Positions 61,402-64,000 of a stretch of 64,000 nucleotides of DNA are shown here, piece by piece (positions within the stretch are counted from its first letter, which is position 1; each line of letters begins with the position of its first letter). The stretch is taken from assembly GCF_964340395.1 (NCBI RefSeq), contig NC_135564.1, positions 18,849,819 through 18,913,818 on the forward strand, in the 5' to 3' direction. Position numbers and translations under genes: made by a program. The stretch comes from Glandiceps talaboti (Eukaryota; Hemichordata; Enteropneusta; Spengelidae). The notes beneath the pieces are model-generated. The model was not told where the DNA came from and did no database searches. It saw only the letters and a list, made by a program, of their open reading frames with translations.

Positions 61402-64000
61402 ATGACTTTCCATAACCTGTGTTACTCGAAGTTTTTATTGGCAATTCCGACAACTACTTATCAACGTCACATGACAAGTATCAACAGTACATTTAAGCCA
61501 TTTGAACTTCACATTGATGCAAGTTTCTCAGGTTTAGGTGCTGTACTTGTACCAAGGAGAAGGAAAGGAGAAGCGAGTCATTATCTATGCAAGTCGTGGT
61601 CTGTCAAGAAGTGAGAAGAATTATCCAGCTCACAAGCTAGAATTTCTAGCATTGAAATGGGCAGTCACTAAAAAATTCCATGACTACCTTTATGGCAACA
61701 AGTTTACAGTGGTGACGGATAATAACCCGTTAACCTATGTCAACAAGTCTGCAAAACTAGATGCTACAGGTCACCGTTGGGTAGCAGCATTGACCACCTA
61801 TGACTTCAGACTGATGTACCGACCAGGAACTCAGAACAATGATGCTGATGGTCTTTCCAGACAACACCAGAAGACAACATCAGAAGTGACTGAGACTGAA
61901 ATGACGGCTACCACAATGCAAGAAGATAAGGAAAAACTGATTTCTGTACCAGTAGAAGTGGTAACAGCTGTGTGTCAGACTCAACAGACAAATCGAAATG
62001 GTTGGATAGATGCAATTGGATGTTACAGTGCAGCAATAACATCGTCATTGAATGAACCTCCACCTATGCTAGGAACACAGGCATTGCCAGCTGTAACTAT
62101 GCAGGAATGGAAGAAATGACAGAGAGCAGACCCAGTGATAGGACGTCTGTATCAGTATAAAGAACAGAAGAAGTTACCAACTAAAACAGAGAAATCGAAA
62201 GAACCAGTTGCAGTGATTAGTGAATTGAAGGAATGGAGTAAGTTATGTTTTCGTCAAGCGGTACTGTATTGCAAGAGAATGAGACATAATGGACAATGGT
62301 TGTATCAACTGGTGTTACCAAGCAGGTTTCGGGGAACTGCACTTGAAGGAGTTCATGATGACGTTGGTCACTTGGGACAAGAACGGACCCTGGAACTGCT
62401 ACGTAATCGATTCTATTGGCCATTTATTTCCAAAGATGTAGAACAGAAAATAAAGACATGTGAACGATGTACTTGATGAAAGCTCCAGACTACTCTGCAA
62501 AGGACTGCTCCATTGGTAAATGTTCAAACAACACAACCCATGGAGCTAGTATGTATCTACTACTTGACTATTGCAGATGGTAAGGGAGGTGTTGGAAACA
62601 TCCTGGTTATTACGGACAACTTCACTCGATATGCTGTTGCAATCCCTACAACCAGCCAGAAAGCCAAACCAACAGCAGAGCACTTGTATAAACACTTCCT
62701 AGTACACTACGGTGTCCCAAGAGACTGCACTCTGACCAAGGCAGGGACTTTGAAGCCAAAGTGATAAAGCAGCTCTGTGAATTCACCTGAATACAGAAGA
62801 CCTGAACCACCCCCAGGGTAACGGACAATGTGAGAGGTTCAATCGCACACTGATTGATATGCTAGGTACGTTGTCTAAGGAACAGAAGGTTAAGTGGAGC
62901 AAGTATGTGGCACCATTGGTACACGCCTACAATTGCACCTGCAATGATAGCACTAGCTTTGCTCCATATTATCTGATGTACGGGCGACACCCCAGATTAC
63001 CCATCGATGTGCATAGCCGGAGGACTCACCGTTGGAAGGATACGACAAGTACATAGAGGAGATGCGGAATCGACTGAAAGTATCATACGAGTTGGCGACC
63101 AAGAATGCAAGGAAGACAGCAGACAAAAACAAGAAGAGATATGACAAGAATGTGACAGAAGCAGTACTTGAACCTGGAGATATTGTTCTGGTAAAGAATG
63201 TGAACCTTAGAGGTAAACACAAAATTGCAGACAGCTGGGAGTCACAGCAGTACAGAGTGGTTAGGAGAACCCACAAATACATACCTGCCTATGTAGTCAA
63301 GTCTGAAGGACCTGGTGGGAGAGAGAAAACTCTGCATAGGAATTTATTGTTACCCTGCAGTTCGCTACCAATTCCATACACAAAACGACCATTGAAACTA
63401 CCAAGAGATAAACCAGAAATTGTTTCTAGTACAGAAAGACAAGGAGCCAGGCAAGAGTCGAGGAGAAATGTGAATAGAAGAAACAGATGAAGATGATGTT
63501 ATACTTGATTTTCCAATTATAATTACATCTACATCAAGGAGATGAGATGAAACTAGAAGACAGAAAATTACAGGTATGGAGCTTGGTAAGGAAAGTGCAG
63601 TATCTATTCCATCTTCACTATCTGTAGAGACGATTAGAAGAAGTCATGCTGAAGAAGAAAGATCAGAGACAGAGGGAGAAATGCAGAACGTCAGAAGAGA
63701 AGTCACTGATTCAACCTTAGAAAGTGGTCAGAGTATTGAATCACCTACTAAAGACAGCACTAGTGCCATGTCAGCTGATGCACCAGAATTCATACCAAGA
63801 ACTGTAAGTTCTAAGATGGAAGAATCAGAAATTGAAGCCCAACAGACAGATACACCAGAAATGGAAGTGACTACAACAGATTGAATGAGTGTGGAAATAA
63901 TGAAATCGGAAAACGAATCTGATGAGAGAACTCTACCCAGGAGATCTACTAGAATAAGACGACCATCTGACAGACTGACCAATGCAAAGATATGTCAAAA
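61402..64000 (+). pseudogene. Ty3/Gypsy retrotransposon pol, 3' part, decayed
   Basis: Blocks in order: RNase H with FELHIDASFSGLGAVL (about 61501 on), YASRGLSRSEKNYPAHKLEF, TDNNPLTYVNKSAKLDATGH and GLSRQ; integrase zinc finger H-X3-H..C-X2-C (VGHLGQERTLELL to CERC, 62352-62470); integrase core with NILVITDNFTRYAVAIPT and, in other frames, the second Asp and the Glu block; a C-terminal GPY/F-like region (PGDIVLVKN, 63172 on) and a tail with RRSTRIRRPSDRL at the window edge. Breaks seen: frameshift near 61545, in-frame stops at 62117 and 62474/62477, frameshifts near 62730, 62790 and 63030, stops at 63488 and 63882. The first core Asp position reads Tyr at 62558-62560. The RT and the 5' side are absent. 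Transposition is not possible from this copy. Confidence 0.88.

Overview
The window is eukaryotic, from a metazoan. Coding sequence lies in short exons with GT..AG borders and coherent phases, separated by introns rich in microsatellites, minisatellites, fold-back elements and retrotransposon relics. The protein families present (synaptic vesicle glycoprotein 2, SV2, and a VWDE-type extracellular protein) and the mobile elements (Tx1-clade and L2/CR1-like LINEs, Ty3/Gypsy) fit a marine invertebrate. I could not fix the phylum from sequence alone; deuterostome and lophotrochozoan are both possible.

Layout. 1-352: 3' end of a non-LTR retrotransposon. 1138-3345: a 59-bp minisatellite interrupted by a terminal-inverted-repeat transposon with long G-tracts. 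4355-10163 (+): last seven exons of an SV2-like transporter gene (gene A). 13073-22686 (+): a complete ten-exon SV2-like gene (gene B, 671 aa) with the same intron positions and phases, so A and B are a tandem duplication. 23571-26690: simple repeats. 26983-34092 (+): two defective Tx1-like LINEs in tandem, each bounded by (GAT)n or (GATGAC)n tracts, with an L2-like fragment nested on the minus strand. 35752-36045: long (AT)n. 36373-59786 (-): an 18-exon gene (gene C, about 1013 aa) for a VWDE-like protein with signal peptide, D8C/uromodulin-like domain, VWD domain, EGF repeat, transmembrane helix and short cytoplasmic tail. One of its introns holds a 28-copy 97-bp satellite. 61402-64000 (+): 3' part of a decayed Ty3/Gypsy pol gene running off the window.

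Function. Genes A and B should encode 12-TM major-facilitator proteins with a luminal pentapeptide-repeat loop between TM7 and TM8, as in SV2. Gene C should encode a type I single-pass surface protein. Nothing shows that the SV2 pair and gene C act together; they are convergent neighbours separated by about 14 kb of repeats.

The exon models were joined by hand from splice signals, reading phase and family resemblance. The phase sums work out exactly (gene B 2016 nt, gene C 3042 nt, both multiples of three), but no transcript evidence was available. The least ordinary signals are the Tx1 pair apparently targeted to GAT microsatellites and the G-tract transposon inside the 59-bp array.
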